64,000 bases of DNA, taken from Bacteroidaceae bacterium (GTDB lineage Bacteria > Bacteroidota > Bacteroidia > Bacteroidales > Bacteroidaceae). Every line of letters starts with the position of its first letter. The first letter of the stretch is position 1. A program made the translations under genes and the position numbers. This document shows, in pieces, positions 16,525 to 24,317 of this stretch. Location: assembly GCA_017617315.1 (NCBI GenBank), contig JAFZWM010000002.1, positions 1 through 64,000 of the forward strand, read 5' to 3'. The notes below the pieces were generated by a model, which saw nothing but the letters and a program-made list of their open reading frames with translations, was not told where the DNA came from and made no database searches.

Positions 16525-16790
16525 GACATACTAATGTAATAAATTGTACCACTAAAAAGTTTTTTTGCAAAAACAGAATCACATCCTGTAGGGTCTATCG
16601 CTATTATAGGATTATTACCGCAATAAACATACGGAGAAACATAATAGTATTTCTCGCACATAGGGTCTATCGATGTAAACATAGGCAAAAAGGCATCATA
16701 GTTTCGTGCGCCATAGTCGTACCAGTCCAATCCATGTGTGCGGTCGAGTTCCTTGCCGTTAATTGTCAATATAATTTTCTCAGGTTTCAC
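16491..16790 (-). pseudogene. C-terminal remnant of an RHS-repeat core protein
   Basis: 99 residues from a GTG. They contain the RHS-associated core signature: GLDWYDYGARNYD, FTSIDPMCEKYY, SPYVYCGNNPI and IDPTG, in the right order and spacing. A full RHS protein has many hundreds of residues and YD repeats before this core. Here the frame is closed by a stop about 60 bases upstream and no RHS repeats are found, so this is a truncated remnant. After the core only about 30 residues follow (DSVFAKKLF to KKLAGL), where intact systems carry a variable toxin domain. The 3' end overlaps a lipoprotein gene. Confidence 0.75.
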
Positions 16791-16986
16791 GACAATTCCG
16801 AAAATAGCTAACGCTAATTTTAATTCATAAGTAAAAGAAAGAAGTTTTTAGGCTTACTTTCTATATTTTGGTCGCAAAAATAAGAAAAGTTTTTCAAAAC
16901 GCAATATTCATGTTCTTTTTACAACAAACTTTTAGTTTTTGTTTCTTGCGTCAAGATACCAAACATTTTCTTGCGAATTACATCAG

Positions 16987-17148
16987 GCGTTTCAACGTTT
17001 CAGCGTTTCAAGCGTTTCAGGGGGTATGTTTTTGTTTCAAACCCTTATATATTATATATAACTAATTAATAATAAATAAGTTATATATTATAAGGCAAGA
17101 ATTTGAAACCACCAAAGGGGTAACTGAAACGCTGAAACGCCGAAACGC
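16987..17148. repeat. Large imperfect palindrome with iteron-like GCGTTTCA units
   Basis: The left arm has four CGTTTCA units at 16988-17019 with 8-9-base spacing. The right arm has three TGAAACGC/CGAAACGC units at 17125-17148, in inverted orientation. GTTTCAAACCC (17034) faces TTTGAAACC (17102). The AT-only centre holds an inner inverted repeat (CCTTATATATT... at 17043 against AGTTATATATTATAAGG at 17079). Such a structure suits a binding array for a replication or recombination protein, or a cruciform; function is not known. Confidence 0.75.
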
Positions 17149-17294
17149 TTATATTGTAAAATTCATATTACCAGCCACTTACTGTAATTGGCATAGGACA
17201 AGAACCGCAAATTACCGGCATAAAACAAGCAAAAACGATGCGAAAAAGGCAAAAACGCCCCCAAATACGCATCGGAGTCGGAAGAATTTGCACA

Positions 17295-17327
17295 TGTCCC
17301 GAACGAATCCCGAAGGCATCCCGAACA
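17295..17327. repeat. 11-bp-period tandem repeat, three units
   Basis: Three 11-base units, TGTCCCGAACG, AATCCCGAAGG and CATCCCGAACA, sharing TCCCGAA. Related units occur at 26820-26852 (reverse orientation) and 31812-31942. The array ends 8 bases from the stop of the M20 gene. Confidence 0.7.
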
Positions 17328-17334
17328 AAAAAGG

Positions 17335-18387
17335 TCAGCTAAGCAGACTGATATATGTGCCTATGGCATCCTCAATCTCGCTTATCTTTATGAACTCGTC
17401 GGCCGTGTGCGAGCGCGACGATTCGCCCGGGCCTAACTTGAACGACGGGAAGCGCATAAGAGCCTGGTCGCTCAATGTAGGCGAGCCGAAAGGCTTCTTG
17501 CCCATGCCTATAAGCTTCTTTATTAGAGGATGGCTGGTATCTATTCTCGAAGAGTTGAGTCTTGTAGAGCGATATTCTGCTCCGCTGACGTGCGATTTTA
17601 TTATGTCGAAGACCTCTTGGTTTGAATACAGCTCGTTTGTGCGTACATCAACCACGAACGTACATTTGTCGGGAACAACGTTGTGCTGCGTTCCGGCATT
17701 TATAACCGTTACCGACATCTTGTTTGCGCCCAGAAGGTCGGAAACCTTCTCGAACTTGTAGTCTCTGAACCACTCAATCCACCCGAGGGCTTTGTATATG
17801 GCATTCTCGCCCTCGTTGCGTGCCGCGTGTCCGGCCTTACCTGTGGCTGTAACATCAAGCACCATCAGGCCCTTCTCGGCAACGGCAGGCTGCATTCCGG
17901 TAGGCTCGCCAACAATGGCAACATCAATCTTTGGCAGAAGCGGAAGAACGCTCTCTATTCCGTTCTTGCCCGACACCTCCTCCTCGCACGATGCAAGGTA
18001 TACGAGGTTATAGTCGCGCTTCTGGTCTTTCAGCACTCTGAAGGCCTGAAGCAGGGAAACCAGTCCGCCGCCGTCGTCGTTGCTTCCCAGTCCGTACAGG
18101 ATTCCGTCCTCGATTGTAGGCTCGAACGGATTGCGGGTGTACGAGCTTGACGGCTTTACGGTGTCGATATGTGCGTTCAGTAGGATAGTCTGTCGCGATT
18201 CGTCAAAATCGGGCGCGATGGTCCAGATGTTGTTTCCGCTCCGATGGGTTGGCAGATTCTTGCTGTGCATGTAGTTTTGCAGCAGGTCGGCTGCGATGTC
18301 CTCGTTTCGGCTTATCGATTCGGTTCTTATCAGGTTCTGAAGCAGTTCGACAGCCTCTTGCGTTAATGTCTTTGTGTCGGTTATCAT
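17335..18387 (-). CDS. argE: M20-family deacylase, N-acyl-ornithine/citrulline deacetylase type
   Basis: 350 residues, cytoplasmic zinc amidohydrolase. Metal-ligand motifs of the M20 fold are present: LLNAHIDTVKP, GLGSNDDGGGLVSL, the catalytic Glu in ASCEEEVSG, and a late His in SHTADEFI. A dimerisation domain lies between. Bacteroidota use this type in arginine biosynthesis, acting on N-acetyl- or N-succinyl-ornithine/citrulline; which acyl group is used here cannot be read off. The ATG at 18387 gives the normal N-terminus. The frame is open to 18468, but that extension is not family-like and covers the promoter region. No other arg genes adjoin. Confidence 0.8.
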   Translation of the reverse strand: MITDTKTLTQEAVELLQNLIRTESISRNEDIAADLLQNYMHSKNLPTHRSGNNIWTIAPDFDESRQTILLNAHIDTVKPSSSYTRNPFEPTIEDGILYGLGSNDDGGGLVSLLQAFRVLKDQKRDYNLVYLASCEEEVSGKNGIESVLPLLPKIDVAIVGEPTGMQPAVAEKGLMVLDVTATGKAGHAARNEGENAIYKALGWIEWFRDYKFEKVSDLLGANKMSVTVINAGTQHNVVPDKCTFVVDVRTNELYSNQEVFDIIKSHVSGAEYRSTRLNSSRIDTSHPLIKKLIGMGKKPFGSPTLSDQALMRFPSFKLGPGESSRSHTADEFIKISEIEDAIGTYISLLS

Positions 18388-18411
18388 AAATATTATTTTG
18401 TTTATTTGATG

Positions 18412-18419
18412 CAAAAATA
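18412..18419 (-). promoter_or_regulatory. -7 element for the M20 gene
   Basis: Minus-strand TATTTTTG, 24 bases upstream of the ATG; a second identical copy lies at 18421-18428. Which one is used is unclear, and no clear -33 element is seen for either. Confidence 0.4.
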
Positions 18420-18602
18420 GCAAAAATACACTAATAAGTGATACTCCCCGGGCTGTTGGTTGTTGCATTTTGGAAAAATCTCAGGTCTTTGCTCTTTGGG
18501 TGCGAGATTTTCTTTTCGGCTTCAGAAAAGCCTTACACCTTGATGCTGTTTGAGTTACATGCGCCCGCGTTGTTTGCGAAAGTGTAAAAAATGCGTTTTT
18601 TG

Positions 18603-18634
18603 TTTATGTTATTGCAAATAAAGTAATATATTTG
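18603..18634 (+). promoter_or_regulatory. Promoter of the acyl-CoA ligase gene
   Basis: TATATTTG at 18627-18634 matches the -7 consensus, with a near-consensus TTTA at 18603-18606 20 bases upstream. The ATG is 20 bases downstream. Confidence 0.65.
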
Positions 18635-18654
18635 CAAGAATAAAAAACAAACAG

Positions 18655-20466
18655 ATGAGAAATAAAATAACGCCTTTAAACATCTTGGTTCAAGAACAGG
18701 CTAAGAAGTATGGTAACAGAATTGCATTGAAGTACAGAGATTACAGTCAGGACAAGTGGCTGGAAGTTTCGTGGATTCAGTTTGCCGAAAAGGTAAATGC
18801 CGTGTCAAAGGCACTCATGGCAATGGGTGTAAGAGTGCAGGAGAACATAGCCGTCTTCTCGCAGAACATGCCGGAGTGCTTCTATTGCGACTTTGGCGCA
18901 TACGGCATCCGCGCGGTTACCATTCCGTTCTATGCAACAAGCTCCGAGGCTCAGGTTCAGTATATGCTGAACGATGCCGAAGTGCGCTTTATGTTTGTGG
19001 GCGAACAGCAGCAGTACGACACGGCTTTCCGTTCACATTCGCTGTGTCCTACGCTTCAGAAACTTATAATTTTCAGCCGCGAGGTCGTTAAGAATCCGCA
19101 GGATACGACTTCAATATATTTCGACGAGTTCTTGGCTACCGCAACCGATGACTTCGACAAGGAGATAGAGGAACGCAAGCAGGGCGTTCAGGATTCTGAA
19201 CTTGTAAACATCCTCTACACTTCGGGAACGACGGGCGAGAGCAAGGGCGTAACCCTTCGCTACTCAAACTATTACGCAGCCTTCGATGCCAACATCGTGG
19301 GACTTCCCGAACTTAGCGAGAACGATGTAGTCTTGAATTTCCTGCCGTTCACCCATGTGTTCGAGCGCGCGTGGTCATACCTCTGCATCCATCAGGGCTG
19401 CACGTTGGCGGTAAACCTTCGCCCAGTCGATGTGCTGAAGAGTATGCGCGAGGTTCATCCTTCGTGCATGTGCGCCGTTCCGCGTTTCTGGGAGAAAGTA
19501 TATGCCGGAGTGCAGGAGAAGATTGCATCATCGTCAGGAATGCAGAAGAAGCTGCTGAGCGATGCTCTTGAGTGCGGACACAAGTACAATGTCGAGTATC
19601 GCCTGAAGGGACTTACTCCTCCAGTCGGACTGAAACTGAAATACAAGTTCTACGAGAATACCGTAATCTCGCTTCTGAAGAAGACTCTCGGCTTGGAAAA
19701 CGCCAACTTCTTCCCGACGGCAGGTGCTGCCGTGCCTCCAAAGGTAGAGGAACTTATCCACTCGGTTGGCATTAACATGATGGTTGGCTACGGTCTTACC
19801 GAGAGTACCGCAACCGTATCTAACGACTTGCTGAAACAGCCGATTTCCATCGGTTCCATCGGCCGTCCAATCTTCAACCTCGAAGTCAAGATTGGCGAGA
19901 ACGACGAGATTCTGCTTCGCGGCGAGACCATCACAAAGGGATATTACAAGAAAGATGCTGCAACAAAGGCTGCCATCGACGAGGACGGTTGGTTCCACAC
20001 GGGCGATGCCGGCTACATCAAGGACGGCGAGCTGTATCTTACCGACAGAATCAAGGATTTGTTCAAGACATCCAACGGTAAATACATCGCTCCGCAGATG
20101 CTCGAGAGCAAGTTTGTGGTTGACCGCTACATCGACCAGATTTCAATCATCGCCGACCAGCGCAAGTTTGCCTCGGCCCTGATAATCCCTAACTACGATG
20201 CTCTTAAGGAATATGCCGAGAGCAAAGGCATCGCATACAACTCGATAGCCGAGCTTTGCAAGAACGAGCAGATAAACGAGATGTTCAAGGAGAGAATAGA
20301 CACGCTTCAGCAGGAATTTGCACACTACGAGCAGATTAAGAAGTTCGTCCTGCTGCCAGAGCCGTTCTCTATGGCAAAGGGCGAGCTTACAAACACCCTC
20401 AAGGTAAAGCGTCCTGTCCTTTACAAGAACTATCAGGCAGAAATCGACGCGATGTACGCAGAATAA
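18655..20466 (+). CDS. AMP-binding long-chain acyl-CoA synthetase
   Basis: 603 residues of the adenylate-forming (ANL) family. It activates a fatty acid with ATP and joins it to CoA. The phosphate-binding loop is YTSGTTGESKGV, the adenine-binding motif GYGLTESTA, and the hinge region WFHTGD followed by TDRIKDLFKTSNGKYIAP with the conserved Lys. It is likely cytoplasmic and membrane-associated for import or recycling of fatty acids. Length and motif order are normal for long-chain FadD-type enzymes. Substrate chain length is not determined by these motifs. It precedes prfB by 27 bases on the same strand, with no terminator seen between them. Confidence 0.9.
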   Translation: MRNKITPLNILVQEQAKKYGNRIALKYRDYSQDKWLEVSWIQFAEKVNAVSKALMAMGVRVQENIAVFSQNMPECFYCDFGAYGIRAVTIPFYATSSEAQVQYMLNDAEVRFMFVGEQQQYDTAFRSHSLCPTLQKLIIFSREVVKNPQDTTSIYFDEFLATATDDFDKEIEERKQGVQDSELVNILYTSGTTGESKGVTLRYSNYYAAFDANIVGLPELSENDVVLNFLPFTHVFERAWSYLCIHQGCTLAVNLRPVDVLKSMREVHPSCMCAVPRFWEKVYAGVQEKIASSSGMQKKLLSDALECGHKYNVEYRLKGLTPPVGLKLKYKFYENTVISLLKKTLGLENANFFPTAGAAVPPKVEELIHSVGINMMVGYGLTESTATVSNDLLKQPISIGSIGRPIFNLEVKIGENDEILLRGETITKGYYKKDAATKAAIDEDGWFHTGDAGYIKDGELYLTDRIKDLFKTSNGKYIAPQMLESKFVVDRYIDQISIIADQRKFASALIIPNYDALKEYAESKGIAYNSIAELCKNEQINEMFKERIDTLQQEFAHYEQIKKFVLLPEPFSMAKGELTNTLKVKRPVLYKNYQAEIDAMYAE

Positions 20467-20493
20467 GTCAGAAAACAACAATTAGGTAGATAA

Positions 20494-21612
20494 ATGATTA
20501 CAACAGATCAGTTAAAAGATGTTCAGGACAGAACCGAGGCGTTGAACCGTTACCTCGACATCGAGAACAAGCTCATTCAGGTTGAAGAGGAACAGCTTCG
20601 CACGCAGGCTCCCGGATTCTGGGACGATGCAAAGGCTGCCGAGGAGCAGATGAAGAAGGTAAAAGACTTGCAGAAGTGGATTGACGGATACAAGGAAGTA
20701 AAGGTTCTTGCCGACGAGCTTCAGCTAAACTTCGATTTCTACAAAGACGAACTCGTTACCGAGGAGGAGGTAGACACAGCCTATGCCAACGCAATAGAGG
20801 CAATCGAGAATCTTGAGCTGAAGAACATGCTCCGTGAGGAAGCCGATGGAATGGACTGCGTTCTGAAAATCAATTCGGGTGCAGGCGGCACCGAGAGTCA
20901 GGACTGGGCTTCGATGCTCATGCGTATGTATATGCGCTGGGCTGAGGCTAACAACTACAAGGTGCGCATAAGCAACCTTCAGGACGGCGATGAGGCCGGA
21001 ATAAAGACCGTAACGATGGAAATAGAGGGCGACTCGGCCTACGGCTATCTAAAGGGCGAGAACGGCGTTCATCGCTTGGTGCGCGTATCGCCATACAACG
21101 CTCAGGGAAAGCGCATGACATCGTTCGCCAGCGTGTTCGTAACGCCTCTGGTTGACGACAGCATCGAGATAAATGTTGAAAAAAGCAAGATTTCATGGGA
21201 TTTGTTCCGTTCGGGAGGTGCCGGCGGTCAGAACGTAAACAAGGTCGAGACGGGTGTCCGCCTTCGCTATCAGTATACCGACCCGGATACCGGTGAAACC
21301 GAGGAAATCCTTATCGAGAATACCGAGAGCCGTAAGCAGCTCGAAAACCGCGAGAACGCTATGCGATTGCTCCGCTCACAGTTGTACGACCGCGAGATGA
21401 AGCGCCGTATGGCAAAGCAGGCCGAAATTGAGGCTGGCAAGAAGAAAATCGAGTGGGGCTCGCAAATCAGAAGCTATGTGTTCGACGACCGCCGCGTAAA
21501 AGACCATCGTACGCAGTTCCAGACATCTGACGTGAACGGCGTGATGGACGGAAAAATCGACGGTTTCATCAAGGCTTATCTGATGGAGTTCTCTGGTTCT
21601 GCAAACAACTAA
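20494..21612 (+). CDS. prfB: Peptide chain release factor 2
   Basis: 372 residues. RF2 recognises UAA and UGA stop codons and triggers peptide release. The catalytic GGQ is at 244-246 in SGGAGGQNVNKVE. The codon-recognition tripeptide, SPF in E. coli RF2, reads SPY at 199-201 (codons 21088-21096). The programmed +1 frameshift found early in many prfB genes is absent: the RYLD segment at residues 19-22 is encoded in one continuous frame with no in-frame TGA. The gene is thus not autoregulated by that route. The CYTH gene follows after 5 bases. Confidence 0.95.
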   Translation: MITTDQLKDVQDRTEALNRYLDIENKLIQVEEEQLRTQAPGFWDDAKAAEEQMKKVKDLQKWIDGYKEVKVLADELQLNFDFYKDELVTEEEVDTAYANAIEAIENLELKNMLREEADGMDCVLKINSGAGGTESQDWASMLMRMYMRWAEANNYKVRISNLQDGDEAGIKTVTMEIEGDSAYGYLKGENGVHRLVRVSPYNAQGKRMTSFASVFVTPLVDDSIEINVEKSKISWDLFRSGGAGGQNVNKVETGVRLRYQYTDPDTGETEEILIENTESRKQLENRENAMRLLRSQLYDREMKRRMAKQAEIEAGKKKIEWGSQIRSYVFDDRRVKDHRTQFQTSDVNGVMDGKIDGFIKAYLMEFSGSANN

Positions 21613-21617
21613 AGTCT

Positions 21618-22121
21618 ATGGGACTCGAGATAGAAAGAAAATTTTTGGTTTATGGAGAAAGCTACAAACAACAGGCTTTCTCCAAAAGCCATATTGTGCA
21701 GGGATATATCTGTAGCGCGAAAGGCCGCACGGTAAGGGTGCGCATACGCGATGAAAAGGCGTATCTTACAATCAAAGGCCCGTCGGAAGACGGCATCGGC
21801 CGCTACGAGTTCGAGAAGGAAATCACTCTCGACGAGGGCAAGGAACTTATGCGTCTGTGCGAGCCGGGAATGATTGACAAGATTCGCTATCTCGTAAAAT
21901 CGCCCGATGGAATCCATACTTTCGAGGTCGATGAGTTCTTTGGCGAGAACGAAGGACTTGTAATGGCAGAAGTAGAACTCTCATCTGCCGATGAGAAGTA
22001 CGAAAAGCCCGATTTCATCGCCTTCGAGGTTACGGGCGACAGACGCTTCTACAACTCTCAGCTCATGAAGAATCCTTTCTGCAACTGGAAATCCGAAATG
22101 CTGAATAAAAAGCCGATTTAA
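21618..22121 (+). CDS. CYTH-domain protein (triphosphate tunnel metalloenzyme)
   Basis: 167 residues. The N-terminal EIERKFL signature (residues 4-10) and alternating charged strands (RVRIRD, YLTIKG, YEFEKEI, FEVDEF, AEVELSS) define the CYTH fold, a beta-barrel tunnel lined with Arg, Lys and Glu that binds triphosphates and two metal ions. Bacterial members of this length are commonly inorganic triphosphatases or thiamine-triphosphatases; adenylate cyclase activity (CyaB) is less likely. It follows prfB by 5 bases and is probably in the same transcript. A hairpin over its stop codon may end the unit. Confidence 0.88.
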   Translation: MGLEIERKFLVYGESYKQQAFSKSHIVQGYICSAKGRTVRVRIRDEKAYLTIKGPSEDGIGRYEFEKEITLDEGKELMRLCEPGMIDKIRYLVKSPDGIHTFEVDEFFGENEGLVMAEVELSSADEKYEKPDFIAFEVTGDRRFYNSQLMKNPFCNWKSEMLNKKPI

Positions 22122-22138
22122 TCGGCTTGCATTTCTTT
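22110..22138 (+). terminator. Possible terminator over the CYTH stop codon
   Basis: AAGCCGAT (22110-22117) pairs with ATCGGCTT (22121-22128) with a 3-base loop; the following T tract is interrupted (GCATTTCTTT). The stem includes the stop codon. Confidence 0.5.
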
Positions 22139-22157
22139 GGAAAACGCAATTTAAACT

Positions 22158-23105
22158 ATGAAAAACTTAAAACTTGTGAAGGATAAATTCTTTCTGCTTA
22201 CAAAGGCCGACCGTCGCGTGCTTGTGTTCCTCTCGGCTGCGTTGTGTATGGCAACGGCCGTTCTTGTATATTGCACATTTCACCGCACGCAGTATGACGA
22301 GAAGGCATCTATGACATCAGATGAAATAAAGTCGTTCATAGCCTCGCTAAACGAGCGTCCGCACGATTCGCGAAAGTGGAGCGAGCGTCTGGCTTACGAG
22401 CGCAAGGAATATGCCCGAAACGAACCGATACCCCTTAATCTGCATACTTTCGATCCTAATTCTGCCGATTCCATCGAGTTGCTTCAACTCGGATTCCCCA
22501 AGTATGTGGCTCATAACATTCTTGCCTACCGTAGGAAAGGCGGCATGTTCAGAAATCCCGAAAAACTGTCTACGGTCTACGGCATGACGCCCGAGGTCTT
22601 CAATCGTGCCAAGCCGTACATCTCGATAGCCCCTCAGCCTTCTGCCGAGAGAGCCGAAAGCAAAGACACGGCATCGGGTAAGCCTCTCTACGTTCCGCAG
22701 CCGAAGCTTGCCAAAGGCACAATGGTAGACCTTAACGCAGCCGACACAACCTTGCTGAAGAAAGTTCCGGGCATAGGAAGCGGATACGCAAAGGCAATAG
22801 TGCGCTATCGCGAGCAGCTTGGCGGTTTCGTGTCGGTATCGCAGATAAGCGAAATTAAGTCGATTCCATCGGATGCGTTGGCGTGGTTCGAGGTCAAGCC
22901 TAATCATTCGGTCAGAAAGATTGACGTGAATTCGGGCGGAGTGGAGAAGCTTACGCACCATCCGTACATCAATTTCTATCAGGCAAAGGCCATCGTTGAG
23001 TATCGCCGTAAGCGCGGAGACATAAAGTCGGTACGCCAGCTCGGTTTCATGGAGCAGTTTTCCGAAGCCGACATAAAGCGACTTGCGCCTTATCTTAAAT
23101 TCTGA
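22158..23105 (+). CDS. Helix-hairpin-helix (ComEA-like) membrane-anchored protein
   Basis: 315 residues. One N-terminal transmembrane helix (VLVFLSAALCMATAVLVYC, about 21-40) is followed by three helix-hairpin-helix modules: FDPNSADSIELLQLGFPKYV, LNAADTTLLKKVPGIGSGYA (the clearest, with the PGIGSGYA hairpin) and DVNSGGVEKLTHHPYI. The order matches ComEA-like DNA-binding proteins, which hold double-stranded DNA at the outer face of the inner membrane. Whether this organism is competent cannot be said; many Bacteroidota have such a protein without known transformation. Confidence 0.85.
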   Translation: MKNLKLVKDKFFLLTKADRRVLVFLSAALCMATAVLVYCTFHRTQYDEKASMTSDEIKSFIASLNERPHDSRKWSERLAYERKEYARNEPIPLNLHTFDPNSADSIELLQLGFPKYVAHNILAYRRKGGMFRNPEKLSTVYGMTPEVFNRAKPYISIAPQPSAERAESKDTASGKPLYVPQPKLAKGTMVDLNAADTTLLKKVPGIGSGYAKAIVRYREQLGGFVSVSQISEIKSIPSDALAWFEVKPNHSVRKIDVNSGGVEKLTHHPYINFYQAKAIVEYRRKRGDIKSVRQLGFMEQFSEADIKRLAPYLKF

Positions 23106-23137
23106 TGAAAACCCTCGGGAATGTGAAAAACTTTTCA

Positions 23138-23145
23138 TATCTTTG
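23138..23145 (+). promoter_or_regulatory. -7 element very close to a start codon
   Basis: TATCTTTG ends only 5 bases before the ATG at 23151. With the usual 5-8-base distance to the start point, the mRNA would have almost no leader. No good -33 element is visible. Confidence 0.5.
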
Positions 23146-23150
23146 CTATT

Positions 23151-23858
23151 ATGAATACAAAATACTATAATCCAGTTCTTGCAGTCTGTCTCACCCGGTG
23201 CATTCAGGCAAGAGACTGGACGCAGTTGTATTCAATGCTAAAGAAACTCTCTAATACGGATTTCCGAAACGCCGAAAGCCTTATTGCCGAGGTCATTCTT
23301 CCCGAAGAAGACAACGACGGGTTCTGGCTCGTCTACAATCAGCTTGTAAGGTATCGTTGCAAGGCTTTCTTGGTCTGCATAGTCCGAAGCACGGCACGGC
23401 TTGTCTCTGCCGGAAAATTCTCTCTCGCAAGCAAGAATGCGAAGCCTGTCTTCGAGTTCCTGAACGGCGAGCCGCTCGATGTGAGGATGAAGTTCGTGAG
23501 GATGATTCTGCCGCTCATAGCCGATGAAACCGAGGCAGACAGGCTTTTTGCCGAAGTCGATGTCGGGAGCGAGGAGGCTTTGCTTAACCAATGTATGCTT
23601 TGTGGCACGGAAATTGCATATTACACAATGTTCAAGCATCTTAAGCAGAACGATGCCGAGCGCGATGTGGTGGTGTCGTGCATCAAGAAGCTGATAAAGA
23701 CCAATACCGACAGGGCGTTCAACATGGCAAGCGTGCTGCAAAGCTATTTCGACGTTGAGAAGCAGCACGGCGTTTATGCCCTCAGGCTCGAGCCTTACGA
23801 GATGAATTATCTCGACTCGTCATACAAGACATTCTTGAAAGTTTTAAACCGAATCTAA
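23151..23858 (+). CDS. Conserved-looking protein of unknown function
   Basis: 235 residues, no signal peptide and no transmembrane helix. I do not recognise a family. The sequence looks all-helical, with amphipathic stretches (FAEVDVGSEEALLNQC; AERDVVVSCIKKLIK) that recall helical-repeat folds, and eight or more Cys residues. Codon use is like the neighbouring core genes, so it is probably native. It precedes the NfeD/SPFH pair by 12 bases on the same strand and may be co-transcribed with it. Confidence 0.7.
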   Translation: MNTKYYNPVLAVCLTRCIQARDWTQLYSMLKKLSNTDFRNAESLIAEVILPEEDNDGFWLVYNQLVRYRCKAFLVCIVRSTARLVSAGKFSLASKNAKPVFEFLNGEPLDVRMKFVRMILPLIADETEADRLFAEVDVGSEEALLNQCMLCGTEIAYYTMFKHLKQNDAERDVVVSCIKKLIKTNTDRAFNMASVLQSYFDVEKQHGVYALRLEPYEMNYLDSSYKTFLKVLNRI

Positions 23859-23870
23859 ACATTTATAATT

Positions 23871-24314
23871 ATGGGTGATATATTTACTTCGGCAGCAATA
23901 GCGTGGGGCGTGGTTGCCCTGCTGTTCCTCATTACCGAACTGATGACCGGAACGCTCTATGTGCTTTGCGTGTTCGTGGGCGCGCTTGCTGCATCGTTTG
24001 TGCCTTTGTTTGGCGGCGGATTCATTGCTCAGGTGGCAGTATTTGCCGTTTTCTCGCTCTTGGCGCTGTTCTTCATTCGTCCTGTACTGCTCAAGACTCT
24101 CAAGACTAAGCAGGCTCCAAAGAGCAATGCCGATGCCATTATAGGCCGTATTGGCAGAGTGAGCCAGACAATCAAGGCTGGTGAGTATGGCAGAGTTGCC
24201 ATCGACGGCGACGACTGGAAGGCTGAATCGGTGGAATCGGAAGATATTCCGGTTGGCAGCAAGGTCGAAGTGTTAGATAGAAAGAGTTTAATATTAACTG
24301 TAAAAACAATTTAA
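23871..24314 (+). CDS. NfeD-like membrane protein
   Basis: 147 residues. Two or three transmembrane helices (WGVVALLFLITELMTGTLYVL; VFVGALAASFVPLF; AVFAVFSLLALFFI) are followed by a soluble OB-fold domain (about 85-147: IGRIGRVSQTIKAGEYGRV, then GSKVEVLDRKSLILTV). This is the short NfeD form without a serine-protease domain. Such proteins are encoded with SPFH/stomatin proteins and are thought to work with them in membrane microdomains; here the SPFH gene starts 3 bases downstream. Confidence 0.88.
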   Translation: MGDIFTSAAIAWGVVALLFLITELMTGTLYVLCVFVGALAASFVPLFGGGFIAQVAVFAVFSLLALFFIRPVLLKTLKTKQAPKSNADAIIGRIGRVSQTIKAGEYGRVAIDGDDWKAESVESEDIPVGSKVEVLDRKSLILTVKTI

Positions 24315-24317
24315 ATT

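Larger units (their letters stand above)
16853..17334. other. Gene-free accessory region with repeats
   Basis: About 480 bases between the RHS remnant and the M20 gene. It contains the large imperfect palindrome at 16987-17148 and a short 11-bp-period repeat at 17295-17327. No gene with normal coding character was found; a 65-codon frame at 16868-17065 runs through the repeat and is not credible. Confidence 0.65.

Noticed and set aside
16868-17065. Open frame of 65 codons upstream of the palindrome
   Set aside because: It runs into the repeat arm and has Phe/Gln-biased, non-coding character; no promoter or ribosome binding site.
18469-18654. Small RNA or riboswitch upstream of the acyl-CoA ligase
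   Set aside because: There is an 8-bp stem (18473-18480 with 18502-18509), but it lies upstream of the likely promoter and shows no known riboswitch pattern.
20550-20580. Programmed frameshift in prfB
   Set aside because: The RYLD-equivalent region is continuous, with no in-frame TGA and no CTTTGAC slippery sequence.
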